Source of the DNA: Stentor coeruleus
Lineage: Eukaryota; Ciliophora; Heterotrichea; Heterotrichida; Stentoridae
Direction: 5' to 3'
Length of the DNA stretch: 32,838 nt
Assembly: GCA_001970955.1 (NCBI GenBank)
Contig: MPUH01000830.1
Span: forward strand, 1 to 32,838
A program made the position numbers and the translations under genes. Shown piece by piece: positions 10,597-20,623 of this stretch. Below the pieces are notes generated by a model. That model did not search any database and was not told the origin of the DNA. It saw only the letters and a program-made list of their open reading frames with translations. Position 1 is the first letter of the stretch; each line of letters begins with the position of its first letter.

Positions 10597-11088
10597 ATGG
10601 AAAACAAAGACCTTTCTCAATACTTGGATCAAACAAATAACAACCTAGAAGAAGCAATAGCCTTATTAAACGGCCTTACAATAAGCACACAAGACCTACC
10701 TAGAAACTATGCTCAAGCTCTAGTAAAGCACTTCCAACAAGTAACTAGGGAAGAAGCTGTCGATATTGCAGCAGATGCATTTGTTCAGTTCCATCAAGAA
10801 ATGCAAAATCTTGAGTGTAAAAGTTCTCAGCCTAGTCTTATAAGGCCTTTAGACACTGAAAGACTTGCTGATGGGATGCAGAAGCTTATACAAGATAACT
10901 CAACTTTAAAAAAAGCTGTGGTAAAACTAAAAGAGAAAGCTGATAAGGCAGAAGATGTGGAAAGGGAAAATTTGGAGCTTAAGAACGAAGTTCATCAATT
11001 GAATGTTGCTAATTATATGCTGAGGATGCATTTACAGAATGCTCTGGAAAGGAAACAAGATTTAGAGAAGGAAAAGGATATATTTTAG
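10597..11088 (+). CDS. CUE-domain coiled-coil protein
   Basis: 163 residues from the first ATG (10597). The N-terminus (LEEAIALLNGL) matches the end of a CUE ubiquitin-binding domain. The C-terminal half is a coiled coil with LIQDNSTLKKAV and VANYMLRMHLQNA. From memory, that arrangement closely resembles a plant family of CUE-domain proteins (helical middle, then LKRAV..., then NNYALTMHL...). In-frame sequence upstream of the ATG, back to a TGA at 10558, reads like the missing first CUE helix with an LPYP where CUE domains have an FP-type motif. That suggests translation may begin upstream by a non-ATG codon or an unseen exon. No 15-base intron that would supply an ATG was found. The likely role is ubiquitin binding; the cellular pathway is unknown. 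Confidence 0.68.
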   Translation: MENKDLSQYLDQTNNNLEEAIALLNGLTISTQDLPRNYAQALVKHFQQVTREEAVDIAADAFVQFHQEMQNLECKSSQPSLIRPLDTERLADGMQKLIQDNSTLKKAVVKLKEKADKAEDVERENLELKNEVHQLNVANYMLRMHLQNALERKQDLEKEKDIF

Positions 11089-11318
11089 AGATGAATTAGC
11101 TAAGTTTTTATCTTAAGGGTTTATTAGGAGCTAGAGTTGAGTGGAAATGTGAGATTTGACCAAAGTTTGAGGATTTTTAGTTTGAATTGGGTTTTTGATT
11201 TGATTTAGATAATGGGAGTATAATATGGGTATGCAGGTTTTGTATTATGAATTTCTATACAGATAATTTTCCTCAGAAATGCCTCTAATCTTCAAAAATC
11301 CCTAATTCTCTCGTCTAA

Positions 11319-14300
11319 ATGGTTGGCGGTTATACTAATATGGATACCAACATAGACGCAGCTAATGTCCCTGCGGACCAAGAAGAAGTTCAGTCGCGCC
11401 GACTAGCCGAAGACTACTTTTACTCAGACTCTCATCAAGAAAAAGAAATCAAAGACTCATCAATATCCCGGCATCTAGGTAAATATCACTGGTGTGCAGG
11501 TTTTGACTCACTAAAAAAAAACAACCTTCATATTCTCTCTGCAGATAAAATCCTCTATGCAATAGGCTGCACATATCATATATTCGATATTAACACCCGG
11601 GAAGATAAAATTTTCTTTAGCCGTGATGGAGAAGGTATTGGAGCATTAGCCGTGCATCCAAATAGAACATATTTTGCAGTTGGAGAGAAAGGAGAACAGC
11701 CAAATGTGTATATTTATGAATACCCTTCAGGGAAATTATATAGGATATTGAGAAAAGGTACTGAAAAAATGTTCAGTTGTATGTGTTGGAGCCCTAGTGG
11801 AAAGATGTTGGCAACAGTTGGTTCAAGTCCAGATTTTATGTTGACAGTATGGGATTGGATGGATGAAAAAGTGATACTTAAGTCTAAAGCTTTTGGTCAG
11901 GAGGTATATAGAGTGACATTTTCACCAAAGTATGAACAAGAGATTACGACAAGTGGTACTGCACATATAAGGTTTTGGAAAATGGCTAAGACATTTACTG
12001 GGCTTAAACTTCAAGGGGATATAGGTAAGTTTGGACAGGTAGAACTGTCTGATATATGTGGGTATGTTGAATTGCCTGATGGGAAAGTGCTAAGTGGTAG
12101 TGAGTATGGGAATCTTTTACTATGGGAAGGAGCTCTAATAAAAGCTGTGATAATAGTTGACAACGAGAAAAACCCTTGCCACAAAGGGGCGATTGAATGT
12201 ATTCTTATAGATGGGGATGAAATTATGAGCAGTGGGACCGATGGGTATATTCGTTGGTGGGACATAAACGAAGTAATGCAAGCTGACCCAGAAGAAGGTT
12301 TCCATAGCATAGTAGTGCCAAAACATCAAGTTCTCATAGGCGAAATCAGTGAAATCAACAATTTAATCAAAGGGGACAAAATATGGTTTTCCGTAGATCG
12401 TAAGGGTAAAATCTGGAAAATTTCTGAAGACTTTCTTGAACAACATGTCCTTCTTGATTTCCATTCAGGTAAAATCATGGATGTGGTCACAAGCCCAGAA
12501 TGCAATGCTGCAGTGACAATAGGTGAAGATGGATCAACAAGGTTATGGGATTTTATTAATCAAAAAGAAATTTATGCTAGTAATTGGCATGGAAAAGGTA
12601 TGTGTGTATCATGGGCAATTCGTACTGGGTATAATCAAGGAAAAATTGTTGCAGCTGGTTTTGATAATGGACTGATTAGGCTTCTTTATTTAGGACCAGA
12701 CAATTTTGAGCTACTTTATTCAGTAAAAGTTCATGATTCACCTGTAATTAAAGTTAAATTTGCCCCTAATGGGAAACATTTTGTATCAGCAGCTAGAGAT
12801 AATAGTGTGTTTTTCTTTGAAATAGGTGAAGGGTCTTTGTTAGAACCAGTTGCTATGACGGTTTTGAAAAATAAGATTAATAATGTTGAATGGCATACAA
12901 ATTCTGAAAAAATATTAGTCGCTTTAAATAGTGGAGATGTTGCTGAAATCACTAGGCCGGAAAAAGAGAATATTGACACATCACATAGTTTTGAGGTTCC
13001 GGTTAGTGAGAGGCAGTGGAGGATTAGAATGATGGACTTTCAGAAGAAAAAACCTGTTGAAGATGATATATTAGCCCCACCGAAGAGACCTGGAGAAGTT
13101 GCTCAAGAGGAAGAAGAGTGGCCCCCAGCACCAATATTAGCAGCAGTATACGATTCATCAAATTCTGAGAAGTTTATCATCTCAGTTGATGCCCCTTATA
13201 ACGACTATTTGTATATATGTGAATTTGTCTCACAAAGACCTATAAGAGCAATATCCACATGTCCTGCCCTATGCCAAAACTTATTCATGACATCAAACTT
13301 CCTTATATCAAGTCATAACAATGGAACTTTTCTTATATACTCAGTTGAAAACCTAGACCGATATTTAATAGTCCGCAAGCACGATAGTAGTACCAAGACT
13401 AAAAAAGCTATTTTAAACCCAAGAGAAACTTATATCATAAGTGTTGCTGAGGACAGTACAATGTTTATTACAGAAATTTTCCCTAAAGAAATCATACAGA
13501 ATGCTAAAACTGGAATCACAATGAAACCTGGTGCTGAGCCTAAATATGAAATGGGTATCGATGTGTTAAAAATCAATGAAAAACCCCCAAGCATTGTCCC
13601 TCTTTCAGATGATATAACTGACACAACTATCTATTCTCTTCAAATGGACAAGCTAAAAACAGATGAAGATAAAAAACGCACCCTGGCCGAAATGAAAAAA
13701 GAACGTAAAAGACAAGAAATCGCTTTGCTTAGAGCTGAGTTTGAAGACCTCCAAAGAGAAAACTCAAGTCTAGAAAGCAAATATCAACTAAATCAAGATG
13801 AACTTCAAGTAGACCCAGAATATACAAATACTTTATATGAAAGGAATCAAGTTTTATTAGATGAAGCTCAAAAAGAAATAGCTTGGTATACAGAGTTATA
13901 TAAACTTTTAGTTGAAAAATATAAGAAATATTTCTTAGACTCAGTTGCCATAGAGCGTTTTAAAGTTAGAGCTCTACATACAGATGCTTATGTTACATCA
14001 TTTAGAGTTATGAAACCTTCAGAGTTTTTAGTATCCAACCTAGCAACAATTCAAGCATTTTTAGAAGAAGAAGGGAGAGTAAAACAAGGATCATTATTGT
14101 CTGAGACTGAAAGTATGGTATCACCAGGGAAGTTCTCTCAGCATACAGTAGATCAGAATGAGTTTCATGAAGAAACTAAAGCTGAGTTCAGAATAACTTC
14201 GCAGCAAGTGAAAAAAGATGGGAAGAAAAAGTCTAAGGCTCAAGAAGAAAGGGAACGTAGATCAAAACTTAGAGAAGAACGGAAGTCTAAAATTGAAAAC

Positions 14301-16283
14301 AAGAAAAAACAAGAACCAAACAGTGAGTCTTATGATCCAATGGACCTTAGGGATATAGAAACAGCTAAAGCGACTATGGGAGATTTCAAATTAAAAACTA
14401 GTCCTGAATATGTTGTCCCTAAAAGCTTATGTGTTAATGCCTCACAAAAACGTAGACAAATGTTTTTACTTATGGAATCTTCACACAATTTGAAAATGGA
14501 GTTAAATAGTAGACTTCTAGCTTTGAGAGAAAATAAGTCTCGATTGATTGACTGGATTAGAGAACAAAATAAAATCATCAATGAAATCGATCGTGAACTT
14601 GGGGTTTCTGAAGACCTTTTTGAGCCTAAGTTTATGGATGATGAATGGCCTGAAGACTATTACAAAGTTGAAGATGAGGATTTAGATGAATACACAGCGA
14701 CAAAAGCACTTAAAGCATCACCAAGACCTCCAGTTGAGGAAGTACCTAGTGGGTCACGTAATAAAAGCAGGAATAAACATTGGGAAATGACTGACGCTGA
14801 AAGACAGTTTAAAGCCCATCACGACCTTAAGCTCCTTAATGAAAAAAATCATCTTAAAGAAGAAATTAAGAAAAGAATCGAACATTTTGATGAAGCTTTA
14901 AGACAACAACAGGAACAAAAATATTTACTTGAAAGTGATCTTAAACAAATCGACATGAAACTTATAACTTTTTTCCAAGAACTTAATTTACTTGATGCTA
15001 TGGAGCCTGATGATCAAAGACTTACAGCTAAAATTGAAAAGCTTAATGAAGATAAACAAGCTTTATTATTAGAAATCAATGAAATCAACAAACAATATGA
15101 ACTTCATCAGCAAGAACAAGAAGAAATTACCCAAAAACACAAAGAAATCTATGGGCAGTTCAATAAAATGGTCGAAGGGAACACTTATGCTAAAGAACTG
15201 CAAGCTGTACTTGATAGAAATATTAAAAGGAAGAAAAAAAAGAAGAACAAAGAAAGCGAAGAAGAAGATGAGGATGAATCTGAAGAAGAGTCTTCTGATT
15301 CTTCAGATGAAAGTGATGAGGATGATGATCAAAATTTAGATATTGTCCCTGGTGACTGTGATCCTAATCTTTTTGAAGAGGTCGTAAATTTGAGAGAAGC
15401 TAGATTAGACCTTGTCGATAGATCTAATGCTAAAAAACTTATTATTAATGATTTAAAAAAGAAACAAGAAGATGTTGAGAAAAAAGAAAAAAACATATCG
15501 AAAGCTATACAAAATACAGAAAAAGAAATACAAGAATTTCAGAGGGAGAAAATGCAAAAGCTTAATCAGATTATGATATCGATAATTTTATCACAGGATC
15601 AAATACAGATTATTGAAAATAATAGACTGCCAGGGGATTTAGAGTCGTATGTATTGTTTACAAATGCTGAGTTTGATAAGCTTAGGAATAGGATTATTGA
15701 ACTTATTAGAGAAACTGAAGCAGAAAAAGCGAGGAAAAATGATTTGGATAAGGAGAAGAGCAAACTGGAGAAAAATAATAAAAGACATGAGAAAAAAAAG
15801 GAAGAAGAGAAGAAAAAGTTCGAAGCAGTACAAGCTTTGAGGTTTGGCCATGCTATAAAACTCGAAAACCTTAAATATGCAGAGCCTAGTGACCAACTAG
15901 CCAAACTAAAAAATGATTTCATGAAAGCTGAGCGGGACAGCGTGAAAAAAATTGAAGAAGCCAAAAGTGAGCTTTCAGAATCTAGAGAGAACTTCCGTGA
16001 AGTGACTAAACGCAATACAATGCTTTTAGATGCTAGATCAAAGCTTTTTGAAAGCATTATGAAGAAAAACAAGCAATTAGATATTGGTAACAAAGAGATA
16101 TTTAAAGAAGAAGAAGAATCAAAACAAGGGAATATAACACAAGAACAGATGTCTTTGAAAAATGTCCTTGATTTACAGAAAGCCAAAATTGCTGAGCTTA
16201 AAACAGAAATAAGCTTGTTTAGAAGAAAAGGTGGACATATTTATACGAAAATTACGGCTAACAGACGAGCTAATATGTCTTAA
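11319..16283 (+). CDS. CFAP44: CFAP44 (WDR52), cilia- and flagella-associated WD-repeat protein
   Basis: A 1,654-residue protein in one uninterrupted frame from ATG 11319. The N-terminal half (about 60-720) carries WD repeats. The segment GYVELPDGKVLSGSEYGN, followed by LLLWEG and a later GYIRWWD, is characteristic of CFAP44. The C-terminal half (about 770-1640) is long charged coiled coil, interrupted by an acidic Glu/Asp/Ser run near 1305-1345. Known CFAP44 works with CFAP43 as the tether/tether-head complex that anchors the inner dynein arm f/I1 motor domains to the axonemal doublet and tunes ciliary beating. Length agrees with the family (about 1,700-1,900). No candidate 15-base intron breaks the frame. 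The upstream gene ends 230 bases before it. Opposite-strand frames inside the gene, the longest at 15599-16186, are mirror images of the Lys/Glu-rich coiled coil. Confidence 0.92.
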   Translation: MVGGYTNMDTNIDAANVPADQEEVQSRRLAEDYFYSDSHQEKEIKDSSISRHLGKYHWCAGFDSLKKNNLHILSADKILYAIGCTYHIFDINTREDKIFFSRDGEGIGALAVHPNRTYFAVGEKGEQPNVYIYEYPSGKLYRILRKGTEKMFSCMCWSPSGKMLATVGSSPDFMLTVWDWMDEKVILKSKAFGQEVYRVTFSPKYEQEITTSGTAHIRFWKMAKTFTGLKLQGDIGKFGQVELSDICGYVELPDGKVLSGSEYGNLLLWEGALIKAVIIVDNEKNPCHKGAIECILIDGDEIMSSGTDGYIRWWDINEVMQADPEEGFHSIVVPKHQVLIGEISEINNLIKGDKIWFSVDRKGKIWKISEDFLEQHVLLDFHSGKIMDVVTSPECNAAVTIGEDGSTRLWDFINQKEIYASNWHGKGMCVSWAIRTGYNQGKIVAAGFDNGLIRLLYLGPDNFELLYSVKVHDSPVIKVKFAPNGKHFVSAARDNSVFFFEIGEGSLLEPVAMTVLKNKINNVEWHTNSEKILVALNSGDVAEITRPEKENIDTSHSFEVPVSERQWRIRMMDFQKKKPVEDDILAPPKRPGEVAQEEEEWPPAPILAAVYDSSNSEKFIISVDAPYNDYLYICEFVSQRPIRAISTCPALCQNLFMTSNFLISSHNNGTFLIYSVENLDRYLIVRKHDSSTKTKKAILNPRETYIISVAEDSTMFITEIFPKEIIQNAKTGITMKPGAEPKYEMGIDVLKINEKPPSIVPLSDDITDTTIYSLQMDKLKTDEDKKRTLAEMKKERKRQEIALLRAEFEDLQRENSSLESKYQLNQDELQVDPEYTNTLYERNQVLLDEAQKEIAWYTELYKLLVEKYKKYFLDSVAIERFKVRALHTDAYVTSFRVMKPSEFLVSNLATIQAFLEEEGRVKQGSLLSETESMVSPGKFSQHTVDQNEFHEETKAEFRITSQQVKKDGKKKSKAQEERERRSKLREERKSKIENKKKQEPNSESYDPMDLRDIETAKATMGDFKLKTSPEYVVPKSLCVNASQKRRQMFLLMESSHNLKMELNSRLLALRENKSRLIDWIREQNKIINEIDRELGVSEDLFEPKFMDDEWPEDYYKVEDEDLDEYTATKALKASPRPPVEEVPSGSRNKSRNKHWEMTDAERQFKAHHDLKLLNEKNHLKEEIKKRIEHFDEALRQQQEQKYLLESDLKQIDMKLITFFQELNLLDAMEPDDQRLTAKIEKLNEDKQALLLEINEINKQYELHQQEQEEITQKHKEIYGQFNKMVEGNTYAKELQAVLDRNIKRKKKKKNKESEEEDEDESEEESSDSSDESDEDDDQNLDIVPGDCDPNLFEEVVNLREARLDLVDRSNAKKLIINDLKKKQEDVEKKEKNISKAIQNTEKEIQEFQREKMQKLNQIMISIILSQDQIQIIENNRLPGDLESYVLFTNAEFDKLRNRIIELIRETEAEKARKNDLDKEKSKLEKNNKRHEKKKEEEKKKFEAVQALRFGHAIKLENLKYAEPSDQLAKLKNDFMKAERDSVKKIEEAKSELSESRENFREVTKRNTMLLDARSKLFESIMKKNKQLDIGNKEIFKEEEESKQGNITQEQMSLKNVLDLQKAKIAELKTEISLFRRKGGHIYTKITANRRANMS

Positions 16284-16638
16284 GATTATGATTTTTATTT
16301 TAAGTTGATTGCTTTTTATAGATAAATAGGGATATAGGAGTTGAAATTTGGATTTAGCCTTAGGGATAAGATATAAAATTAAATTATATAAATTCAATGT
16401 AAAAAAGTATTAAAAAAATCAATAATCATGATATGACACTAAAAAATCATAGTTTTTAAAATATCTGAAATGAAAAAAGGATAATTTATCTGCACAAAAA
16501 ATACAAATTATACTTTATAGTTTACTTTAAATTATGCTCCAATCATCTAAGCTTCAAATTAAATACCTACTAAAAGCTTCATCCTATAATAACTAAACCC
16601 TCATAATAAACTTTCTCATCAGTCAAAGTAACTTATTA
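16284..16638. other. spacer between CFAP44 and the phosphatase gene
   Basis: 355 bases, AT-rich; the last 130 bases are poor in G on the plus strand, as expected for a promoter side here. Nothing else was recognised. Confidence 0.5.
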
Positions 16639-18018
16639 ATGAAAAGTTATAATAAAGCTGGCAGAAGCTCTAATACTCCAATACTCTTATCTCGGGCTAG
16701 GAATTTCTCAGAACCTCCAAAGCAGTTAAACGGCGAATCTCGAGTAAAAAACCCCAACCTTCCACCTATTGAAATAAATTCTTCCAACATGACCTCAAGC
16801 CAGATTCTTGAAGAAAAACCGTTAGTAAACCTTAAGCAAGTTCTTATGATTGAAGAAAAACTCTCAGAAATCCTTGAAAAACTCAGACAAGGCCCAATAG
16901 ACAAATCAATATGTGACGATTATTGGGCATTAACTGAAGACTCTTCAATCCCTTATCTTGAAAAGCTCTTTACCGAAAAGCGTACTCAAACAACTTTACG
17001 TCACGCTTGTATAATCGAAATGGTCACTGTTGCTTTTGCTAACATCTGTTTTAGCGACAAAATGCCATCAAATTTATCTCAGAATTTCTGTAATCTTTTT
17101 TACTATGTACATCAAAACTTTCTTACTATAATGAAACTTATGCTTTATAGATGTAGTAATGATTCTTTATCTAACTCCTGGACGCATATACTCAGAACGA
17201 AAGTTCAAGAAAAGCAAGCGACAATTGGAGTCAAAGGTGGGGTAAGTGGTTTTATGAAGCATCACACAGCACTTGCATCAAAAATTTTAGAATGTATAAC
17301 AAGTATAGGACCAGTACCTTTAAGGCCAGCATTGATGAGTGTATTAAAAATAGTTTATTGCCCAACATATATAAGAGCTCGGAAGATGATTGAATCTATA
17401 CTATTAGGAATCTCGACTATTATGGAAATACCTGAAGACCTCCCTATGCTTCCAACAAGTCCTTATTTACCTAATACAGATAAAGAGTATACATTGATTT
17501 TAGATCTTGATGAAACCTTAGTACATTATGTAGACAATGGCCCTGAAAGCCGTTTAAACATAAGACCTGGGTGTTCAGATTTCCTTATAGAATTGAAAAA
17601 ATACTATGAACTCAGTATTTTTACAGCAGCCTTACAAGATTATGCTGATTGGGCTATAGATTCAATTGATACAGAAAAAAGTATAAGTTATAGACTTTAT
17701 AGGCAACATACTATGCAAACTGGGCCTGTATTTATTAAAGATCTTAGTAGACTAGGGAGGGACCTTTCTAAAGTTATTATTGTAGATAATGTTGCTGAGA
17801 ATTTCAGATTACAACCTGGAAATGGGTTGTTTATTAAAAGCTGGTTTGATGATGTAGAAGATACATGTTTAGCTGAAACGATGGTTTTATTGAGGGAAAT
17901 CGCTTTGTCTAAAGCACAGGATGTTAGGGTAGCGTTGAGGAATTATAGGGATCAGGTGTTGAGACAAATCATTAAAGGTGTTTCGAATCCGCTTTTGAAT
18001 TTTGTCACATCTAAATAG
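16639..18018 (+). CDS. FCP1/SCP-like (NIF domain) HAD phosphatase
   Basis: 459 residues from ATG 16639 to TAG. Residues about 283-455 form an FCP1-homology domain: LDLDETLVHY at 288-297 gives the DxDxT nucleophile and acid/base pair (D289, D291), FTA near 328-330 supplies the motif II Thr, KDLSRLGRD at 367 the motif III Lys, and VDN at 382-384 the acidic metal site. All the residues needed for aspartyl-phosphate catalysis are present. Family members dephosphorylate Ser in the RNA polymerase II tail or other proteins such as lipins. The N-terminal 270 residues are disordered for about 60 residues, then helical and unfamiliar. No membrane segment is visible, which argues against the nuclear-envelope type. 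The substrate cannot be told from sequence. Confidence 0.9.
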   Translation: MKSYNKAGRSSNTPILLSRARNFSEPPKQLNGESRVKNPNLPPIEINSSNMTSSQILEEKPLVNLKQVLMIEEKLSEILEKLRQGPIDKSICDDYWALTEDSSIPYLEKLFTEKRTQTTLRHACIIEMVTVAFANICFSDKMPSNLSQNFCNLFYYVHQNFLTIMKLMLYRCSNDSLSNSWTHILRTKVQEKQATIGVKGGVSGFMKHHTALASKILECITSIGPVPLRPALMSVLKIVYCPTYIRARKMIESILLGISTIMEIPEDLPMLPTSPYLPNTDKEYTLILDLDETLVHYVDNGPESRLNIRPGCSDFLIELKKYYELSIFTAALQDYADWAIDSIDTEKSISYRLYRQHTMQTGPVFIKDLSRLGRDLSKVIIVDNVAENFRLQPGNGLFIKSWFDDVEDTCLAETMVLLREIALSKAQDVRVALRNYRDQVLRQIIKGVSNPLLNFVTSK

Positions 18019-19018
18019 CATAGTTTTATACGTTTGAAAATATTGATTTTTATTGTAGATTAGGTTGCTTTTAAGATATTGGGAAGAAGATTGGTAGAAG
18101 AAGTGGGGTTGAAGAGAAAAAGTTGGGGAAATCAAGGGTTTTAAGGTATTTGGATGAGGTAATTAAAAGTATAATAGGATTTTTATTGGAGTTAATATGG
18201 CTGTGATAGGTTTTTATGTGATTATAAGGGGAATGCTTGTGTAAATATGTGGTTTTATGCTAAAAACTGCATAGGAAAATTTAAAGTTTGGAAAATAACA
18301 GCTAAAAATACCATTTTTTGTTGTCANCAAGGGTTTTAAGGTATTTGGATGAGGTAATTAAAAATATAATAGGATTTTTATTGGAGTTAATATGGCTGTG
18401 ATAGGTTTTTATGTGATTATAAGGGGAATGCTTGTGTAAATATGTGGTTTTATGCTAAAACTGCATAGGAAAATTTAAAGTTTGGAAAATAACAGCTAAA
18501 AATACCATTTTTTGTTGTCAAAAATTAATAAGTTAATTGAATTCGAATTATAAGAATAAATATAGAGATTTACTATAATTAAAAAATGTTTACACAATTA
18601 TTTATCCATCTAAGCCTTGAGGACTATTAAAAAACCAAAATAATATCCTTAACTCCAACTTTCCATTTTATATTTTAATCTCTCTTTTAAGTATCATTAT
18701 CCTCAGCTATAAAGCTCAAAATTATCTGATACCACAATTCCATAATCAAAATAATACTTAAAAATTAGCATAATTTTCATCCTCCTTACAAATCAACTTG
18801 TGCATATCTCAAACATCATAACTATTCAAAGTATTTATTAAAACTTTTAGATATTTCTCAATAAACAATTCTTATTATAAACAAAAATAATATAATCCAC
18901 AAATAACACCGCACTTCAATTTCTCTATAAACCAGTAGTCAAAACTTTTCCTCATATAAAGAATCCTTAGCTTTTTCTACTTAAAACCGAGTTTTTCCAA
19001 TATTTTAAATATAAATAA
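18019..19018. other. spacer with an unmerged overlap, 3' of phosphatase and 5' of kinase
   Basis: The first 500 bases are rich in G and poor in C and contain the duplicated block described separately. The last 400 are rich in C and poor in G, as at other plus-strand promoters. No reading frame or RNA gene was recognised. After removing the duplicated copy the true spacer is about 805 bases. Confidence 0.55.
18133..18520. repeat. unmerged contig overlap around N at 18327 (194 and 193 nt)
   Basis: Bases 18133-18326 and 18328-18520 are the same sequence apart from one G/A substitution and one missing A in an A run. They flank a single N in non-coding DNA, so this is an assembly joint between two haplotypes or reads. 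Confidence 0.9.
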
Positions 19019-20503
19019 ATGGGTTCAATTTGCAGTTCACTTCCTTCACAAACAATCGATATTCCAAAAATCACAATCCAAATCAACTCTACTGACGAGA
19101 TTTCTATAAGCCCAAGACTCTTCGTCAAGGAAAATTCCAATTCTTTTGCTTCAGTTTATGATGTAAGCTCATATCCTGTAGGATTTGGGTCAATAGGTGA
19201 AGTCTGGCTTTGCGAACACTTACGTTCTCATGAAACTCGAGCTGTGAAAATCATAAGTAAAAAACTCTTAACAAAAGAAGAAATCAAAAACAAAGCTGTA
19301 CTTACTGAAGTCGATATACTAAAAACTCTTGATCATCCTTGCATACTTAAAGTATTTGAGTATTTTGAAGATCAATTTAATTTTTATATAGTCATGGAAT
19401 ACTGCAGTGGTGGAGATTTATTTGATGAACTAGAGAAAATTAATAGATTTAATGAAGAACAAGCCGCAAAGATCATGCAACAGATATTTTCAGCACTGTT
19501 TTATATGCATTCACGAAATGTTATTCATAGGGATATTAAACTTGAGAATATATTGATTACTGATAAAAACGCTTTGACGATTAAAATTGTTGATTTTAAT
19601 ATAGCTGTGATGAAAACGGCCAAAGCTCAGACAAAAATGAAAGGTACACCTAATTATATGGCACCTGAGGTTATTAAAGGGGATTATACTGAGAAATGTG
19701 ATCTTTGGAGCTGTGGGGTTTTATTGTATGTGCTTATTACTGGGGAATTTCCTTTTGATGCTGAGTTTCATGAACAACTTTTGGCTATGATTTTAAAAGC
19801 TAAGTATAGGCTTGATGGAAGAATTTGGTTTATGGCTTCACATGATTTAAAGGATTTAATTGCGGAGTTACTGCAGAAGGAACCTTTGAAAAGAATTTCA
19901 GCAGAACAAGCTTTAAAACACCCTTGGATACAAAAAACTTGTATAGATACAGTAGATGAAAAATTATTTGTTAAAACTTTAAGGAGGATGAAGACTATGG
20001 AAATGTCTACAAAAATACAGGAAGTCTTTCAGATGTTTCTGATTACGCAAGTGAGTAAATATGATGAAGAAATTATTAAACTCAAAGAAGTATTTGCAAG
20101 AATTGATAAAGATAAAAATGGGACGATTTCAAAAGAAGAACTAATTGATTTACTTAAAAATGACGAAGGCTTTGAAGAAGCTAAAACTAGTGCAGAAAGG
20201 ATGTTAAGAGTTATCGATAACGACCACAGTGGTGGTATCGACTTCACAGAATTTTTACGCGCCGTAATGCATGATAAAACTTTACTAACTGAAGAAAATG
20301 TAAGAAATGCTTTCTATTATTTCGATAAAGATCATAATGAAAAAATCGAGAAAGAAGAACTCTTAGAATGGTTGAATGAAGAAGCTATCATTCCTGTTAA
20401 TATAGTTGAGGAACTTATTCAACAAGCAGATATAAATGGAGATGGATACATAGATATTGATGAATTTCAAGGAGTACTATTGGACAAACTTGACCTTGAT
20501 TAA
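19019..20503 (+). CDS. calcium-dependent protein kinase (CDPK-like) with DFN motif and four EF hands
   Basis: 494 residues from ATG 19019. MGSICSS is a good N-myristoylation site (G2) with a nearby Cys for palmitoylation, as in many CDPKs. Kinase domain about 54-304: glycine loop GFGSIG, AVK lysine K77, HRDIKLEN at 170-177, APE at 215-217. The DFG motif is DFN (192-194), followed by IA; DFNIA is otherwise familiar to me from STK32/YANK kinases. An autoinhibitory-junction-like stretch (about 305-350) leads to four EF hands: loops at 363-374, 400-411, 436-447 and 471-482. Loops 1, 2 and 4 look canonical; loop 3 has Glu in place of the usual Gly at position 6. The protein should be a membrane-tethered Ca2+-activated Ser/Thr kinase. 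All catalytic Lys and Asp residues are kept, so activity is expected. Confidence 0.93.
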   Translation: MGSICSSLPSQTIDIPKITIQINSTDEISISPRLFVKENSNSFASVYDVSSYPVGFGSIGEVWLCEHLRSHETRAVKIISKKLLTKEEIKNKAVLTEVDILKTLDHPCILKVFEYFEDQFNFYIVMEYCSGGDLFDELEKINRFNEEQAAKIMQQIFSALFYMHSRNVIHRDIKLENILITDKNALTIKIVDFNIAVMKTAKAQTKMKGTPNYMAPEVIKGDYTEKCDLWSCGVLLYVLITGEFPFDAEFHEQLLAMILKAKYRLDGRIWFMASHDLKDLIAELLQKEPLKRISAEQALKHPWIQKTCIDTVDEKLFVKTLRRMKTMEMSTKIQEVFQMFLITQVSKYDEEIIKLKEVFARIDKDKNGTISKEELIDLLKNDEGFEEAKTSAERMLRVIDNDHSGGIDFTEFLRAVMHDKTLLTEENVRNAFYYFDKDHNEKIEKEELLEWLNEEAIIPVNIVEELIQQADINGDGYIDIDEFQGVLLDKLDLD

Positions 20504-20623
20504 TAATTCCTGATAAATTTAAATTTAATATATTTCTCACTTAACCTTTTACATTCAATCTATTCTTTCTTATCATAATCTTTTTATTTCAATCATAATC
20601 ACCATAAATTTATACATATAATA
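20504..20623. other. short convergent spacer
   Basis: 120 bases between the stop codons of the kinase (plus) and the MORN protein (minus), AT-rich with no visible element. Confidence 0.5.

Noticed and set aside
12011..12310. Minus-strand open frames within the CFAP44 WD region
   Set aside because: They overlap a strongly supported conserved gene, and have no recognisable domain or promoter-side skew.
15599..16186. 195-residue open frame on the minus strand
   Set aside because: It is the complement of the CFAP44 coiled coil; its Ser/Phe/Leu-rich composition is the mirror of Lys/Glu codons.
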